DNA of 64,000 bases, taken from contig NZ_FOIB01000015.1 in NCBI RefSeq assembly GCF_900111765.1, positions 62,001 through 126,000 on the forward strand. The letters are read 5' to 3'. Positions 19,347 through 28,360 of this stretch are shown in pieces. The position numbers and the translations under genes are program-made. The notes under the pieces are model-generated. The model worked only from the letters and a program-made list of their open reading frames with translations. It was not told where the DNA came from and made no database searches. Each line of letters begins with the position of its first letter. Positions within the stretch are counted from its first letter, which is position 1. The DNA comes from Myxococcus fulvus (GTDB lineage: Bacteria > Myxococcota > Myxococcia > Myxococcales > Myxococcaceae).

Positions 19347-20660
19347 TCAGCGCGGACGCAGTGCACGACTCGTCTGATGCCAACGCCGTTTAGGCACCGA
19401 AACTCCCCGTCGCTGCAGATCTTCATGAATCGCCTTCTTAATTCTCCTCTGCACAACACTCCCTCCATATCCTCGAAATTTCTCAATCTCCAAATCCCAC
19501 TGTTCCTCCGCCAAACTGCCCGCCGAGTTCATCAAATAGATCGCCTTTGGCGGCGAATCGCCAACACGCAGAAAGAGCCCATTCGAAGCATCCTTCACTA
19601 CCAAGAACGAATATCCACCTCCGCTTCGAACCGGGTTGCCCTCCAAATCAAGCAGCAACCTACACACCTCCTCGAACACAGCCCCACCCACCGAAAGACT
19701 CCGCTCGGCAAACTCATTCGCTCTCTCCAACCACTCAGCAGCCCCAACCCTCCCGCTCATATAAAAAGAATACGACTTCACCATGCCCCCATCAGACATA
19801 TGCCAACTGCCATTATAAAATTCACAATAATAATACTCACCATCACGGATGGGACTATCATCATACCGAGCCAAGTCGACATCAGACCTAACGTGTTCTT
19901 GGGCCGGACCAACAACATACACCAACCAGCGCCCTCTCATCTCACCACTGGTCTGCAGCGGCACACCCTGAGCATCCCGCACAGGGCGGATCGTGTATTC
20001 CAATCCTAGCCGACCCGCACCAGCCCCCAACTCGGGAAACCGAACGTCATAGTGACTTTCATGCGCCATAAACTCTTCAAAGCGACGAATTCTCGATTTA
20101 GCCTCAACATCATCTTGCCATGCCTCGATCAACTCAAGCGTCCTATGAGTCGCACTGCGCAATTTCTCCACAGTCCCGAGTTGAGCATCAGCGGGAGTCA
20201 AAAATTTGGTCTGAGAGGCAACTCGTTTTGGAATGATCCATCCCTGTTCACCTCCTTGCCCTGGCACTTCATTCATCTTTCTAACCGCACAAAATATCGC
20301 CTCCGTCGCACTTACATTTACCGCCAAAATCCACTTACCACTCCCATCAAACTCAAGCTCAATCGTAGCTACATCCACCTTGACCGGAGGAGAAATGCAA
20401 TCGCGCGCCACCTGCTCATAAGCGGTTGCCAACCGCAACGCTTGATCTCGCGACAGGGGACACAATGCTGCGCGAACACTCGCCCCTCCCTCTTTGACAC
20501 CAACCACAATGCTCCCCCCGGAAGTATTCGCCATCGCAGCTATGTCTTTTGCCAACTCTTGCCGCCTCGATGGGTCTACCTCTTTTTTCCAGTCAAGAAC
20601 ATCCGTCTCTGGCGACGACAACGAGGGCACATCTTCACGCTTCACAATCCGCAGAACCAT
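19347..20660 (-). CDS. Schlafen/AlbA_2 (divergent AAA_4) domain protein, probably horizontally acquired
   Basis: 437 residues. The N-terminal domain (about 14-150) carries the Schlafen AlbA_2 pattern: E-T-D-V-L-D-W-K-K-E start, then DIAAMANTSGGSIVVGV. The remaining ~280 residues match nothing I know. Base composition is close to 50% GC, far below its neighbours, and codon use is relaxed. I chose the ATG at 20660 because GGGAGG lies just upstream (3-base spacer) and the ~30 residues upstream of it in the same frame are Cys/Trp-rich and implausible. Proteins with this domain appear in defence islands and as nucleic-acid-binding regulators; a role in phage defence is possible but inferred only from domain and context. 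A ~367 bp direct repeat brackets the gene. Confidence 0.8.
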   Translation of the reverse strand: MVLRIVKREDVPSLSSPETDVLDWKKEVDPSRRQELAKDIAAMANTSGGSIVVGVKEGGASVRAALCPLSRDQALRLATAYEQVARDCISPPVKVDVATIELEFDGSGKWILAVNVSATEAIFCAVRKMNEVPGQGGEQGWIIPKRVASQTKFLTPADAQLGTVEKLRSATHRTLELIEAWQDDVEAKSRIRRFEEFMAHESHYDVRFPELGAGAGRLGLEYTIRPVRDAQGVPLQTSGEMRGRWLVYVVGPAQEHVRSDVDLARYDDSPIRDGEYYYCEFYNGSWHMSDGGMVKSYSFYMSGRVGAAEWLERANEFAERSLSVGGAVFEEVCRLLLDLEGNPVRSGGGYSFLVVKDASNGLFLRVGDSPPKAIYLMNSAGSLAEEQWDLEIEKFRGYGGSVVQRRIKKAIHEDLQRRGVSVPKRRWHQTSRALRPR

Positions 20661-20959
20661 ACGCCTCCCGAAACTTCTCAACACAGCGCACCAGTCGTCA
20701 CACCAAGAACCACAACACCAACACTCATCCCCCAAAAACTCAAGCATCACACCACGAATTACAATCTGAGCTAGAACATGAACGAACAGGTTCTCAACAT
20801 GGAGATGACTCGCTCATGGCATCAGCTCGCATACAGCCTCCTCAATGAAGAAGTAGTGGCACGCATAGGTCCTTCGTCTTGGGTTTCCGCAGGGGGAACC
20901 TGACTCTCGGTCCAATGTGCATTCAGCGCGCGGGGAGTCCCGCAAGCGTTGAACGTCAC
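20661..20959. other. low-GC region upstream of the Schlafen-domain gene
   Basis: About 300 bp of lower-GC sequence with no credible gene. It should contain the leftward promoter of the Schlafen-domain gene, but no clear -35/-10 pair stands out. The higher-GC lipoprotein gene starts at its right edge. Confidence 0.5.
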
Positions 20960-21326
20960 GCGCGTCAGCGTGCGTTCGAAGCCTGGACGCCCAGGGCATC
21001 CAGCTCGATGACATCGCCCACGGAACCTTCGTCTCCCGTCACCTCCACCGACATCCGCTCCGTTCCTTCCGGAGCCGTCAGCTCGAGCGTGGTCCGTGCC
21101 CACTGACCGGAGAGCACCGGGCTGGAGAGCGTCTGCGCCTGCAACTCCTCGCCGTCCGAGTCACGCCAGCTGACCTTCATCCGTGCGACCACCGAGTGCC
21201 CCGTGGTCCCTCGTGCCCAGAAGGAAGCACGGTGCGCCCCTGGCGATGCGGCGAATCCCGGCCAGTTGTCCAGGTGAACACCCCAGCCATACGGCTCGGT
21301 CACCTCCACGCGCAGGACGGCTTCAC
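20960..21326. repeat. right copy of the ~367 bp direct repeat
   Basis: Same sequence as 18914-19280 apart from about 10% differences; this copy is intact coding sequence for the C-terminal two thirds of the lipoprotein. Confidence 0.9.
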
Positions 21327-21510
21327 CCTCTCTCGCGTCGGTGGACGCTCGCGAAGCGGAGGCGCCGTACCACTCGGTCCACACGCCGAGCCCCGTCTCC
21401 AGCGAAGCCGTCTCGGCGTCGAGCAGATTGGAGGTCGGGGCATGATCGATGACGGCCTCCTCGCAGGCAGTCAGCGCCACGGCCAGACACAGCACGCTCC
21501 AGCGACTCAT
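20965..21510 (-). CDS. lipoprotein with carbohydrate-binding-like beta domain, last gene of a sigma/FecR operon
   Basis: 181 residues. The signal peptide ends in ALTACEE (lipobox Cys about residue 16). The remaining sequence looks like a jelly-roll domain of the CBM4/9 or discoidin type (repeated strands such as VLRVEVTEPYGWGVHL, RASFWARG, RMSVEVTGDEG). The ATG overlaps the stop of the FecR-type gene by four bases (ATGA), so it belongs to that operon and is probably an outer-membrane or surface protein controlled by the sigma factor. A truncated second copy lies 2 kb to the left. Confidence 0.8.
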   Translation of the reverse strand: MSRWSVLCLAVALTACEEAVIDHAPTSNLLDAETASLETGLGVWTEWYGASASRASTDAREGEAVLRVEVTEPYGWGVHLDNWPGFAASPGAHRASFWARGTTGHSVVARMKVSWRDSDGEELQAQTLSSPVLSGQWARTTLELTAPEGTERMSVEVTGDEGSVGDVIELDALGVQASNAR

Positions 21511-22556
21511 CGCTCCCGTCCCTCACAGGACAGCGTCCCACGCGCACGCTGGACGGCCTCCGCGTAGCGCCCCCGCCGGAACTGTTCCTCATGTCGGGCC
21601 CAGTGAGCACATGCCCGCTGCGCGTCCTTCAGTTGGTATGTGAGCAAGGAGCCCAACTCGAAGCTGAGGCGCTCGCGCGTCGCCGCCGGCTGCTTGCGCA
21701 TCGACTCCTTGAGGTACCGCGCCGCCTGCTCGAACTCGTGCCGACCTCGAAGGACCTCCAGCTCTCGCAAGACCTCCTCCACGTTCGGAGCACGAACCAC
21801 CGTGGGGGGAACACGGGAAGGAACGACCTTCGGACCAGGCGGCGTCGCCAACGCGGGAGGTGAGCCCGCCTCGGGCGGCGCTGGCGCGGGGGATACCGGC
21901 ACGGGAAGAGCTGGCTCGTCGGGTTTGACCACCGGCCACGCCAACGTCTGCCCCACCTGCACGGGAACCACCTCGCCACCGGACTGTCGGAAGGCGATGG
22001 CCCCTTCGTGCAGGGTGACGGTGCCACCCTCCCCTCGCTCCTCCACCGTGAAGCGCGTCCCCATGACCTCGATGGCGCCGCCCGACACGAGCACGACCGC
22101 GGGGAGCGCGCCTCGCGGGCGATGGCTCACCGAGAACTCCGCGCGCCCGCGGACCAGCCGCACCCCGGTGGACTCACGACGGACGACGAGCGGCCCGTGG
22201 TTCCGGAGCGTGATTCCTCGCGCTGTATCCATCAGCGCGACCTCGCCCCCTTGAATCACCACTCCTTCGGAGTCCTCTCGAACCAACAGGTCGGCGCTCG
22301 CGTGCGCGACCTCGAGCCCGCCCACGGAGCGCGCGGAAGGAGTCCGCATGAAGAACACCATGAGGGCCACCGCCACCGCGACCGCCGACGCGGCGAGTCC
22401 CCAGGACACCGGACGCCTGTGCCATGCGGTGGGCCCGGGCTCACGTGCGTCCCGCAGCCGCGCGCCCACGCGGGCACGGACAGCAGGCGGCATCCCTTGC
22501 TCGCGGCGAAGCGAATCTTCACGCCGTAGCTCTGCGCGGAGGTCACGGGGCGCCAT
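21507..22556 (-). CDS. FecR-domain membrane protein, probable anti-sigma regulator
   Basis: 349 residues: cytoplasmic N-terminus (about 1-50), one transmembrane helix (about 52-69), a FecR domain in the periplasm (about 85-200; LVRGRAEFSVSHR, then VEVMGTRF-like IEVMGTRFTV), a proline-rich linker (about 215-255) and a helical TPR-like C-terminus (about 258-345). FecR proteins relay outer-membrane signals to ECF sigma factors. The start overlaps the sigma-factor gene by 14 bp and the stop overlaps the lipoprotein start by 4 bp, so the set is translated together. Confidence 0.88.
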   Translation of the reverse strand: MAPRDLRAELRREDSLRREQGMPPAVRARVGARLRDAREPGPTAWHRRPVSWGLAASAVAVAVALMVFFMRTPSARSVGGLEVAHASADLLVREDSEGVVIQGGEVALMDTARGITLRNHGPLVVRRESTGVRLVRGRAEFSVSHRPRGALPAVVLVSGGAIEVMGTRFTVEERGEGGTVTLHEGAIAFRQSGGEVVPVQVGQTLAWPVVKPDEPALPVPVSPAPAPPEAGSPPALATPPGPKVVPSRVPPTVVRAPNVEEVLRELEVLRGRHEFEQAARYLKESMRKQPAATRERLSFELGSLLTYQLKDAQRACAHWARHEEQFRRGRYAEAVQRARGTLSCEGRER

Positions 22557-23094
22557 CGTCCACCTTCCATCCCCAGGCCGTCAGGCGGCCCTGGGCGCGG
22601 CTGATCAACTTCGACACGTAGCCCTCTGACAGGGAGAGGAGCTGGGCAATCTCGCGCTGGCTCAAGTCGTCCAGGAGCTTCAAGGTCATCACCACCCGCT
22701 CCTGCCCCGGCAAGCGGTCCAACGTCGCCGTGGCGCTGATCACCGCTTCCCTGCGTTCGAGGGCCGCATCCGGCGTGGACTCCGGCGGTGTGGAGGACTC
22801 CGGAAACAAGAGACTGGTGATGCGCTGTCGGAACGTCTTCTCGCGACGCAGGGCCGAGAACGCCACGTTCTGCGTGACGCGAAAGAGCCAGCCCCGCACA
22901 TCCTCCTCTCGCAGCCAGGTCTGGTGCTCCCAGGCCTTCAGGAACACGTCATGCGTGACGTCCTCGGCCCACCCCGTACGGCCCGCCGCGTACCGCATCG
23001 CCCACGCGTAGACGTCCTCGACGTGCGCCTCGTAGAGCGCGTCGAAGGACACGGGCCGGGCAGGCGGGGCCTTGTAGTGGACAGCACGCGACAT
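22543..23094 (-). CDS. ECF sigma-70 factor
   Basis: 183 residues with ECF region 2 (about 18-85; FDALYEAHVEDVYAWAMR, DVTHDVFLKAW, VRGWLFRVTQNVAFSALRR) and region 4 (about 120-175; LPGQERVVMTLKLLDDLSQ and the HTH EIAQLLSLSEGYVSKLISRA). It overlaps the FecR-type gene by 14 bp, which marks the likely sigma/anti-sigma pair. A surface signal would act through the FecR protein to release this sigma factor. Target promoters were not identified. Confidence 0.92.
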   Translation of the reverse strand: MSRAVHYKAPPARPVSFDALYEAHVEDVYAWAMRYAAGRTGWAEDVTHDVFLKAWEHQTWLREEDVRGWLFRVTQNVAFSALRREKTFRQRITSLLFPESSTPPESTPDAALERREAVISATATLDRLPGQERVVMTLKLLDDLSQREIAQLLSLSEGYVSKLISRAQGRLTAWGWKVDDGAP

Positions 23095-23144
23095 CCATCA
23101 CCTGCGAACCTACGAATGAAGCGGGAGGAACTTTCCTCCGGAGG

Positions 23145-24059
23145 CTACAGCCCCCACGAGAGCTGCACGCCGGTTTCGAGCCTCGCCCCTCCCCGTGACC
23201 ACAGTGTCTCGCCCTCGCGCACATGCGTCACGGGCCGCAGCAGCCCCAGGGCCACGCGCACCTCCGCGGCGAGACGCTCGGTGAACCGCCAGCCGAGCTT
23301 CATCCGGGCCCAGCCCGCGGGAGAGACCTGGGTACCGCGCTGCTCCGACACCCACGCGTCCTCGAGTCGGAAGGCGTGGACGACGAGGCCCGCGCCCACC
23401 GCCGGCTCCAGTCGCAGGCGCTCCGTCACGGCGTGGCGATAACTGAAGAACGCTCCCCCCTGCACCTCGAACACGTTCAGCGCCGGCTCGCGGGACACGC
23501 CGAGCCCCGCCTCCACATCCAGTCCCACATCCCCCAGTCCCCACCTGGCCGAGAGCAGGAGGTGAGGAGCGACTCCAGGTCCGCCCCAGAGCGTCCCCAA
23601 CCCCAAGCCCAGGTCCACCCCTGAATGCACCGGAGCAGCGGCCACCTCCACCGGAGGCTGGAGCACCGGCTCGGGCGGGGGCGGCTCCGGCTCCGGTTCC
23701 GGTTCGGGCTGCACCGCGCGCGTCATCTCGGCGAGCTTCTGCGCGACCTCCAGGTGAAGCTCCGCGATGGAGCCCCGTCCCACGCGCACACGTTGCTCCA
23801 CGCGTTGCCGCGGTCCGACGGCCTCCAGCAACAGTCCATCGGGAGCACGGCTCGCGCGCAGCCGAAGCTGGGCCGGGCCGCGTGGGGAGACGACCGCGAA
23901 GCCCTCCTGAATCAGCCGCAGGGCCACCTTCCGCTCCAGCTCCACTCCGTCCCACCGCCGATAGTCCTGCTCGGGGAGCGCGCGAAGGTCGAAGGAAACA
24001 GATACCACCGGGGACTGGGTCAGGACGACGAGGGAGAGCGCGCAGAGCAAGGCGGTCAT
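23145..24059 (-). CDS. outer-membrane-like protein, first gene of the sigma/FecR operon
   Basis: 304 residues. A short signal peptide (about 1-17) precedes a domain of about 110 residues with alternating strands, a Glu-Pro/Pro repeat linker (about 118-130) and a C-terminal half (about 150-304) of amphipathic strands rich in G, L and aromatic ends that looks like a beta-barrel. ATG 24059 starts the signal peptide; longer frames upstream lack one. It is 50 bp ahead of the sigma-factor gene on the same strand, so cotranscription is likely. Specific function unknown. Confidence 0.7.
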   Translation of the reverse strand: MTALLCALSLVVLTQSPVVSVSFDLRALPEQDYRRWDGVELERKVALRLIQEGFAVVSPRGPAQLRLRASRAPDGLLLEAVGPRQRVEQRVRVGRGSIAELHLEVAQKLAEMTRAVQPEPEPEPEPPPPEPVLQPPVEVAAAPVHSGVDLGLGLGTLWGGPGVAPHLLLSARWGLGDVGLDVEAGLGVSREPALNVFEVQGGAFFSYRHAVTERLRLEPAVGAGLVVHAFRLEDAWVSEQRGTQVSPAGWARMKLGWRFTERLAAEVRVALGLLRPVTHVREGETLWSRGGARLETGVQLSWGL

Positions 24060-24136
24060 GCGGTGTCGGCGAGAGTACCGTCGGCCGTGTCCCTTCGGGC
24101 AGGAAAGTATTTTCGGCCTCGGGAGTAGCCAGGGAC

Positions 24137-25927
24137 ATGACGCTCCTTCGCTCCGTGAGCATCCTTCTTCTTTGCGCCGGCGTGGCCGCCTGTGAGGGCT
24201 CCGCGAAGAACAACCACCATGTCGGCGGAGGTGGAGGTGGAGGCGAACCCGAGCCTCCGTCGCCATCCGACACCATCCGTCCGGCACCCGCGAAGTTCTC
24301 CTGCGACGCAAGCGCCGTCCCCACGGAGCTTCCGTTGCCCCGGCTGTCCCGCAGGCAGCTGATGAACTCGCTGCGCTTCGCCGTCGACCATGCGCTGCCG
24401 GGCGAGGCCGACGCCGTCTGGACGAAGCTCACCCCCATCCTCGCCCGCTATCCCACGGACCAGCGCACACCCGCGCCTAGCGACGTGAAGGGCGGCTTCA
24501 GCCGACTGGACCAGTCCATCCAGCAGACCCAGGTCGACGTCATGTATGACGTGGGCAAGGCCGTGGCGCAGGAGCTGACCAGCACCGACGCGCGCCGCGA
24601 CGCGCTGCTGGGCAGCTGCGCGAGCGACAGCCAGACCTCCAACGACCGGACCTGTCTGGAGACCTTTCTCCGGGGCTGGGGCGCCCGCGTCCTGCGCCAT
24701 CCCTTGTCCACCGCGGAGGTCACCCTCTTCGCGGACATCGCGGGGGCCACGCCCGTGGACAAGGCGGCGGTGGCGGACGTCATCACCACCCTGCTCAACT
24801 CGCCCGGGTTCCTCTACCGAATCGAGCACGGCACCACCGCCGGCCAGCCCGCGAGTCCCCTCTCCGCGTTCGAGCTGGCCGCGAAGCTGTCCTACCAGTT
24901 CTGGCAGGCGCCTCCGGACGACGCGCTCTGGGCCTCGGCGGAGGATGGCTCGCTGCTGACGGAGAGCGGCTTCGAAGCCCAGCTCGACCGGATGCTCCAG
25001 AGCCCCCGCCTGCGCGGCTCGCTGGACGAGTTCGTCAGCGAGTGGCTGCGCCTCGACGAGCTGCCGTCCCTGGTGGCGCTCCGCAACGACCCCATCTACC
25101 GCTCTTTCGTCGGCGCGCAGATGCCCACGGACGCCACGCGCACCGCGATGTTCGAGGACGTCCAGCTCTCCGCCTGGAGCACCCTCGTGTCGGGCGGCTC
25201 GGTGAGCGACTTCCTGAATGACCGGAGGTCCTACACGGCCGACCCCTTCCTGGCCGGCATCTACGGCGTCCCCGTCTGGGATGGCTCGGGCGACGCGCCC
25301 GTCATCCCCTCCCAGAACCGCAGCGGCCTGCTCACCCGCGCGGCGCTGCTGGCCACAGGGACCGCGTCGACGCGTCCCATCCACAAGGGATACCTGGTGC
25401 GCAACGCGCTGCTCTGCCAGCAGGTCGGCGCCCCACCGCCCAACGCCAGCGACAGGCCTCCCGCGCCGACGGACCGCATGACGACGCGGCAGGTGGTGAC
25501 CCAGCTCACCTCCGGAGGCAGCTGCGGGGGATGCCACAACAACTCCATCAACCCCCCGGGCTTCGTGCTGGAGGGGTTCGATGCGCTCGGACGCGAGCGC
25601 GGCGTGGAGCGGCTGTTCAACCCGCAGGGCCAGGAGACCGCCGCGCCCTCCGTGGACACCTCCGCGGACGTGTGGCTCTACGACTCCGAGCAGCGGGTCA
25701 TCTCCAGCGCCGCGGAGCTGTCGCGGATGGTCGATGAGAGCCAGCTCTTCGAGTCCTGCGTCGCGCAGCACTACTTCCGCTTCGCGCACGCTCGCGTGGA
25801 GTCCACCTCCGGCGATGGCTGTCTACTCTCGGAGCTGGAGTCCGTCGCGCGCAGCGGCGCGCCGATGGCCGACCTGCTGAAGACCATCGCCCGACACCCC
25901 ACCTTCAAGCAGAGGAGCTTCCAGTGA
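24137..25927 (+). CDS. DUF1592-type lipoprotein (DUF1588/DUF1592/DUF1585 architecture)
   Basis: 596 residues. Signal peptide with lipobox (GVAACEG, Cys about residue 19), a glycine run, then the planctomycete-type architecture: SRRQLMNSLRF near residue 70, the DUF1592 core (AKLSYQFWQAPPDDALW), DUF1588 (QNRSGLLTRAALLATGT, IHKGYLVRNALLC) and a C-terminal DUF1585. A single heme-binding-like CGGCHN motif lies in DUF1588. These proteins are made with a DUF1552 partner, as here, and are thought to be exported redox or degradative proteins; the reaction is unknown. ATG 24137 lies 8 bases after an AGGGA. The stop overlaps the next GTG by four bases. Confidence 0.88.
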   Translation: MTLLRSVSILLLCAGVAACEGSAKNNHHVGGGGGGGEPEPPSPSDTIRPAPAKFSCDASAVPTELPLPRLSRRQLMNSLRFAVDHALPGEADAVWTKLTPILARYPTDQRTPAPSDVKGGFSRLDQSIQQTQVDVMYDVGKAVAQELTSTDARRDALLGSCASDSQTSNDRTCLETFLRGWGARVLRHPLSTAEVTLFADIAGATPVDKAAVADVITTLLNSPGFLYRIEHGTTAGQPASPLSAFELAAKLSYQFWQAPPDDALWASAEDGSLLTESGFEAQLDRMLQSPRLRGSLDEFVSEWLRLDELPSLVALRNDPIYRSFVGAQMPTDATRTAMFEDVQLSAWSTLVSGGSVSDFLNDRRSYTADPFLAGIYGVPVWDGSGDAPVIPSQNRSGLLTRAALLATGTASTRPIHKGYLVRNALLCQQVGAPPPNASDRPPAPTDRMTTRQVVTQLTSGGSCGGCHNNSINPPGFVLEGFDALGRERGVERLFNPQGQETAAPSVDTSADVWLYDSEQRVISSAAELSRMVDESQLFESCVAQHYFRFAHARVESTSGDGCLLSELESVARSGAPMADLLKTIARHPTFKQRSFQ

Positions 25928-27531
25928 GCAACACACCTGTCTTCCGATGGGACCGCCGCATGTTCCTGCGCGGCGCGGGCGGAGCCGTGCTGGCGTTGCC
26001 GCTGCTCCCCTCGCTCTTGAGTCCCCTCGAGGCCAAGGCCCAGGCCGCGCAGCGTCCGAAGTGCTTCGTGCACTTCCGCACCCCTCACGGCGCCATCTTC
26101 GGCGCGAGCATGTGGCCGACCGACGCCGCGCTGACGCAGAGCCTGTTCTACGCGGACCACGACGTCCGGCGGGGAGACCTGGTCGCGACGCCCGACGCGA
26201 GCGGGGACGCGGCCATCAGCCGGGTGCTCACCGCGAAGCCGTCCGTGCTCACGCCCACACTCGTCTCGAAGATGAACATCCTGCGGGGGCTCGATTTCCC
26301 CCTGTACATGGGTCACAACTTCGGCGCCCCGCTGGGCTACTACGACTTCGACAAGCAGCGGCCCGGCTCGCCCCGAGCGACCATCGACCAGGTGATGGCC
26401 TACTCGTCGGCGTTCTATCCAAGCGTCGCCTCCGTCCGGAAGCGGAGCGTCGCCATCGCAGGCTCGGGCACGTCCACCGGCAGTTGGGGATACAGCACGC
26501 CCGGGGTCCGCGCCTCCGGCGTCGCCACGAGTTCCATCGGCGGCACGGAGAGCTCGCTCGCCCTCTTCGACACGTTGCTGGCCGGGACGAGCAGCCCCGG
26601 CACCACCCGGCCCTCCGTGGTGGACAAGGTCCTCGAGAGCTACCGGCGGCTGCGCAACGGCAACGGTCGACTCTCGGCCGAGGACAAGCGGCGACTCGAC
26701 CAGCACATCGACGCCGTCGCCGAGCTGCAGCGCCGCCTGGAGACCACCAGCGCCGGCTGCCAGGTGCCGCCCCGCCCCACCACCGACAACCTGTCGTTGC
26801 GAAACTCCGGCGCCTTCGCGGGCGACCCCGCGATGAACGTCGAGTACTTCCGGCTCATCAACGAGGTGCTCGCGGTGGCGATGAACTGCGGCGTCTGCCG
26901 CGTCGCCACACTGAGCATCGACGAGAACAACCAGAACCTGACCTTCACCCCGCGCGCGCCGCAGGGAGAGGACTGGCACAACAACGTCGTGCATCCCTCG
27001 ACGGTGCCCGGGGCGAACCAGGACCTGGTGGTGCAGTTCAACCAGGTCTTCTTCTCCCAGGTGTTCCTCGACCTCGTCTCCCGCTTCGAGCGGTTCTCGA
27101 ACGGCGTGGGAGGAACGCTGCTGGATGACGCGCTCATCGCGTGGGGGCAGGAGAACGGCAACACGCCGCACTTCTCCTTCTCCGTCCCGGTCGTCACCGC
27201 CGGGAGCGCGGGAGGCGCCCTGAAGACGGGCAGCTACTGCGACTACCGGAACATCACGCGCAAGGTGAGCGGCGATTCGAGCACGGGCAGCGAGGGCAGC
27301 TTCCTGTGGGCGGGGCTGCTCTACAACCAGTGGCTCGGCACGGCGCTCCAGGCGATGGGCATCCCGAAGTCGGAGTGGAGCGAGACGGACCACCCCGGCT
27401 ACGGCTGGAAGGCGTCGTACCAGTCCACCTACGAGTACCTCTTCACGAACAAGGGCTTCAGCTCGGCGCAGGCCTATCCGGCGTCCATGTGGCAGAAGAC
27501 CGGAGAGCTGCTTCCGTTTCTCGCGCCGTGA
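25924..27531 (+). CDS. DUF1552 domain protein with Tat-like signal
   Basis: 535 residues from a GTG overlapping the DUF1592 stop (GTGA). The N-terminus has a twin-arginine signal (DRRMFLRGAGG, about residues 10-20) and a hydrophobic segment ending in AKAQA, so it is probably exported folded, perhaps with a cofactor. The remainder is the DUF1552 family, with conserved NILRGLDF, SVDK-like VVDKVLESYRRL and WGQENGN segments. DUF1552 and DUF1592 are paired in planctomycetes and myxobacteria. The reaction is not known. A strong hairpin follows 30 bases after the stop. Confidence 0.9.
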   Translation: MSNTPVFRWDRRMFLRGAGGAVLALPLLPSLLSPLEAKAQAAQRPKCFVHFRTPHGAIFGASMWPTDAALTQSLFYADHDVRRGDLVATPDASGDAAISRVLTAKPSVLTPTLVSKMNILRGLDFPLYMGHNFGAPLGYYDFDKQRPGSPRATIDQVMAYSSAFYPSVASVRKRSVAIAGSGTSTGSWGYSTPGVRASGVATSSIGGTESSLALFDTLLAGTSSPGTTRPSVVDKVLESYRRLRNGNGRLSAEDKRRLDQHIDAVAELQRRLETTSAGCQVPPRPTTDNLSLRNSGAFAGDPAMNVEYFRLINEVLAVAMNCGVCRVATLSIDENNQNLTFTPRAPQGEDWHNNVVHPSTVPGANQDLVVQFNQVFFSQVFLDLVSRFERFSNGVGGTLLDDALIAWGQENGNTPHFSFSVPVVTAGSAGGALKTGSYCDYRNITRKVSGDSSTGSEGSFLWAGLLYNQWLGTALQAMGIPKSEWSETDHPGYGWKASYQSTYEYLFTNKGFSSAQAYPASMWQKTGELLPFLAP

Positions 27532-27561
27532 CGGCCTCACGAGACCGCCGCGACCTCGACA

Positions 27562-27599
27562 GGGCCCCGAACACCTCGCGCTCGAGGTGCTCGGTGCCC
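27562..27599. terminator. bidirectional-looking hairpin between convergent genes
   Basis: Two 17-base arms (27562-27578 and 27583-27599) pair with only two mismatches around a CGCT tetraloop. It lies between the stops of the rightward DUF1552 gene and the leftward gene ending at 27608. No strong T tract on either side. Confidence 0.7.
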
Positions 27600-27607
27600 C
27601 CGGTACG

Positions 27608-28144
27608 TCACATGAGGTCGAACCAGCCGAACTTGCTGTCGTACATGACGCCGTTGTGCTCGCTGAACTCCAGGACGATGGTCCAGTGGCCTCCACCCCA
27701 GTTGTAGAAGTAGAACTTGAACATCGCCTCCTGGCCCGACGAGCCGAACGGGCCCTCGAGCGTTCCGCCCAGCACCGACACCTGCGCGTCTCCGAGCGGC
27801 GGCGCATAGGTGGGCAGCTCGCCGACGACCACATCAGGGAGTGAGCCCGCCACGAACAGCAACGCCTCGACCGCGAGCGCGCCCTCCGCGTCGCTCAGGA
27901 CATGGGCAGAGAGCTGAGGCGCTCGCCCCTCGGCCAGCGCCTGGCGGACCTCCGACGCGCTGGCGGTCCCCACCGTGTCCAGCAGCGCCTCACCTCCCGC
28001 CACCGGAACCGACCACACGCAGCTCGGGAAGCCGGACGGCGGTGAGCCTTGCCCCCCACACACGTTGGAAGGGGCGGCGCTCGCGCCCGTGGACATCGCC
28101 AGAACAGCCAGGGTGACAATCAGTCGATTGACTCGCGTCTTCAT
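27608..28144 (-). CDS. small secreted protein of unknown function
   Basis: 178 residues. Signal peptide (about 1-25: MKTRVNRLIVTLAVLAMST, then GASAA), two early cysteines (VCGGQG, SCVW), and a C-terminal region with aromatic strands (FYFYNWGGGHWTIVLEF). ATG 28144 has AGGA 5-6 bases upstream; a longer upstream frame would remove the signal peptide. No family recognised. It converges on the DUF1552 gene across a hairpin. Confidence 0.7.
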   Translation of the reverse strand: MKTRVNRLIVTLAVLAMSTGASAAPSNVCGGQGSPPSGFPSCVWSVPVAGGEALLDTVGTASASEVRQALAEGRAPQLSAHVLSDAEGALAVEALLFVAGSLPDVVVGELPTYAPPLGDAQVSVLGGTLEGPFGSSGQEAMFKFYFYNWGGGHWTIVLEFSEHNGVMYDSKFGWFDLM

Positions 28145-28360
28145 GAATCCTCGTGAGGTGGACGCCACACCCGCGACGCCCGTGATGGGTCCCTGCAACC
28201 GGGGCGGGCCGTCGACCGACTGTATGTCCTGTCACGTCACGTGGATGTGCAAGCAGTCTCGAGCCAACCGTGAGGAGTACCCTAACCCAGGAGGCTCGAC
28301 TGATGGAACCGCATTGCATCAGTATCCATGCCACGGCGAGGCATCCCCGACCCCATCGGC

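Noticed and set aside
19280-20960. Schlafen-domain segment as an IS element or transposon
   Set aside because: No transposase, no terminal inverted repeats and no short target duplication; the flanking repeats are long, direct and derived from the host gene.
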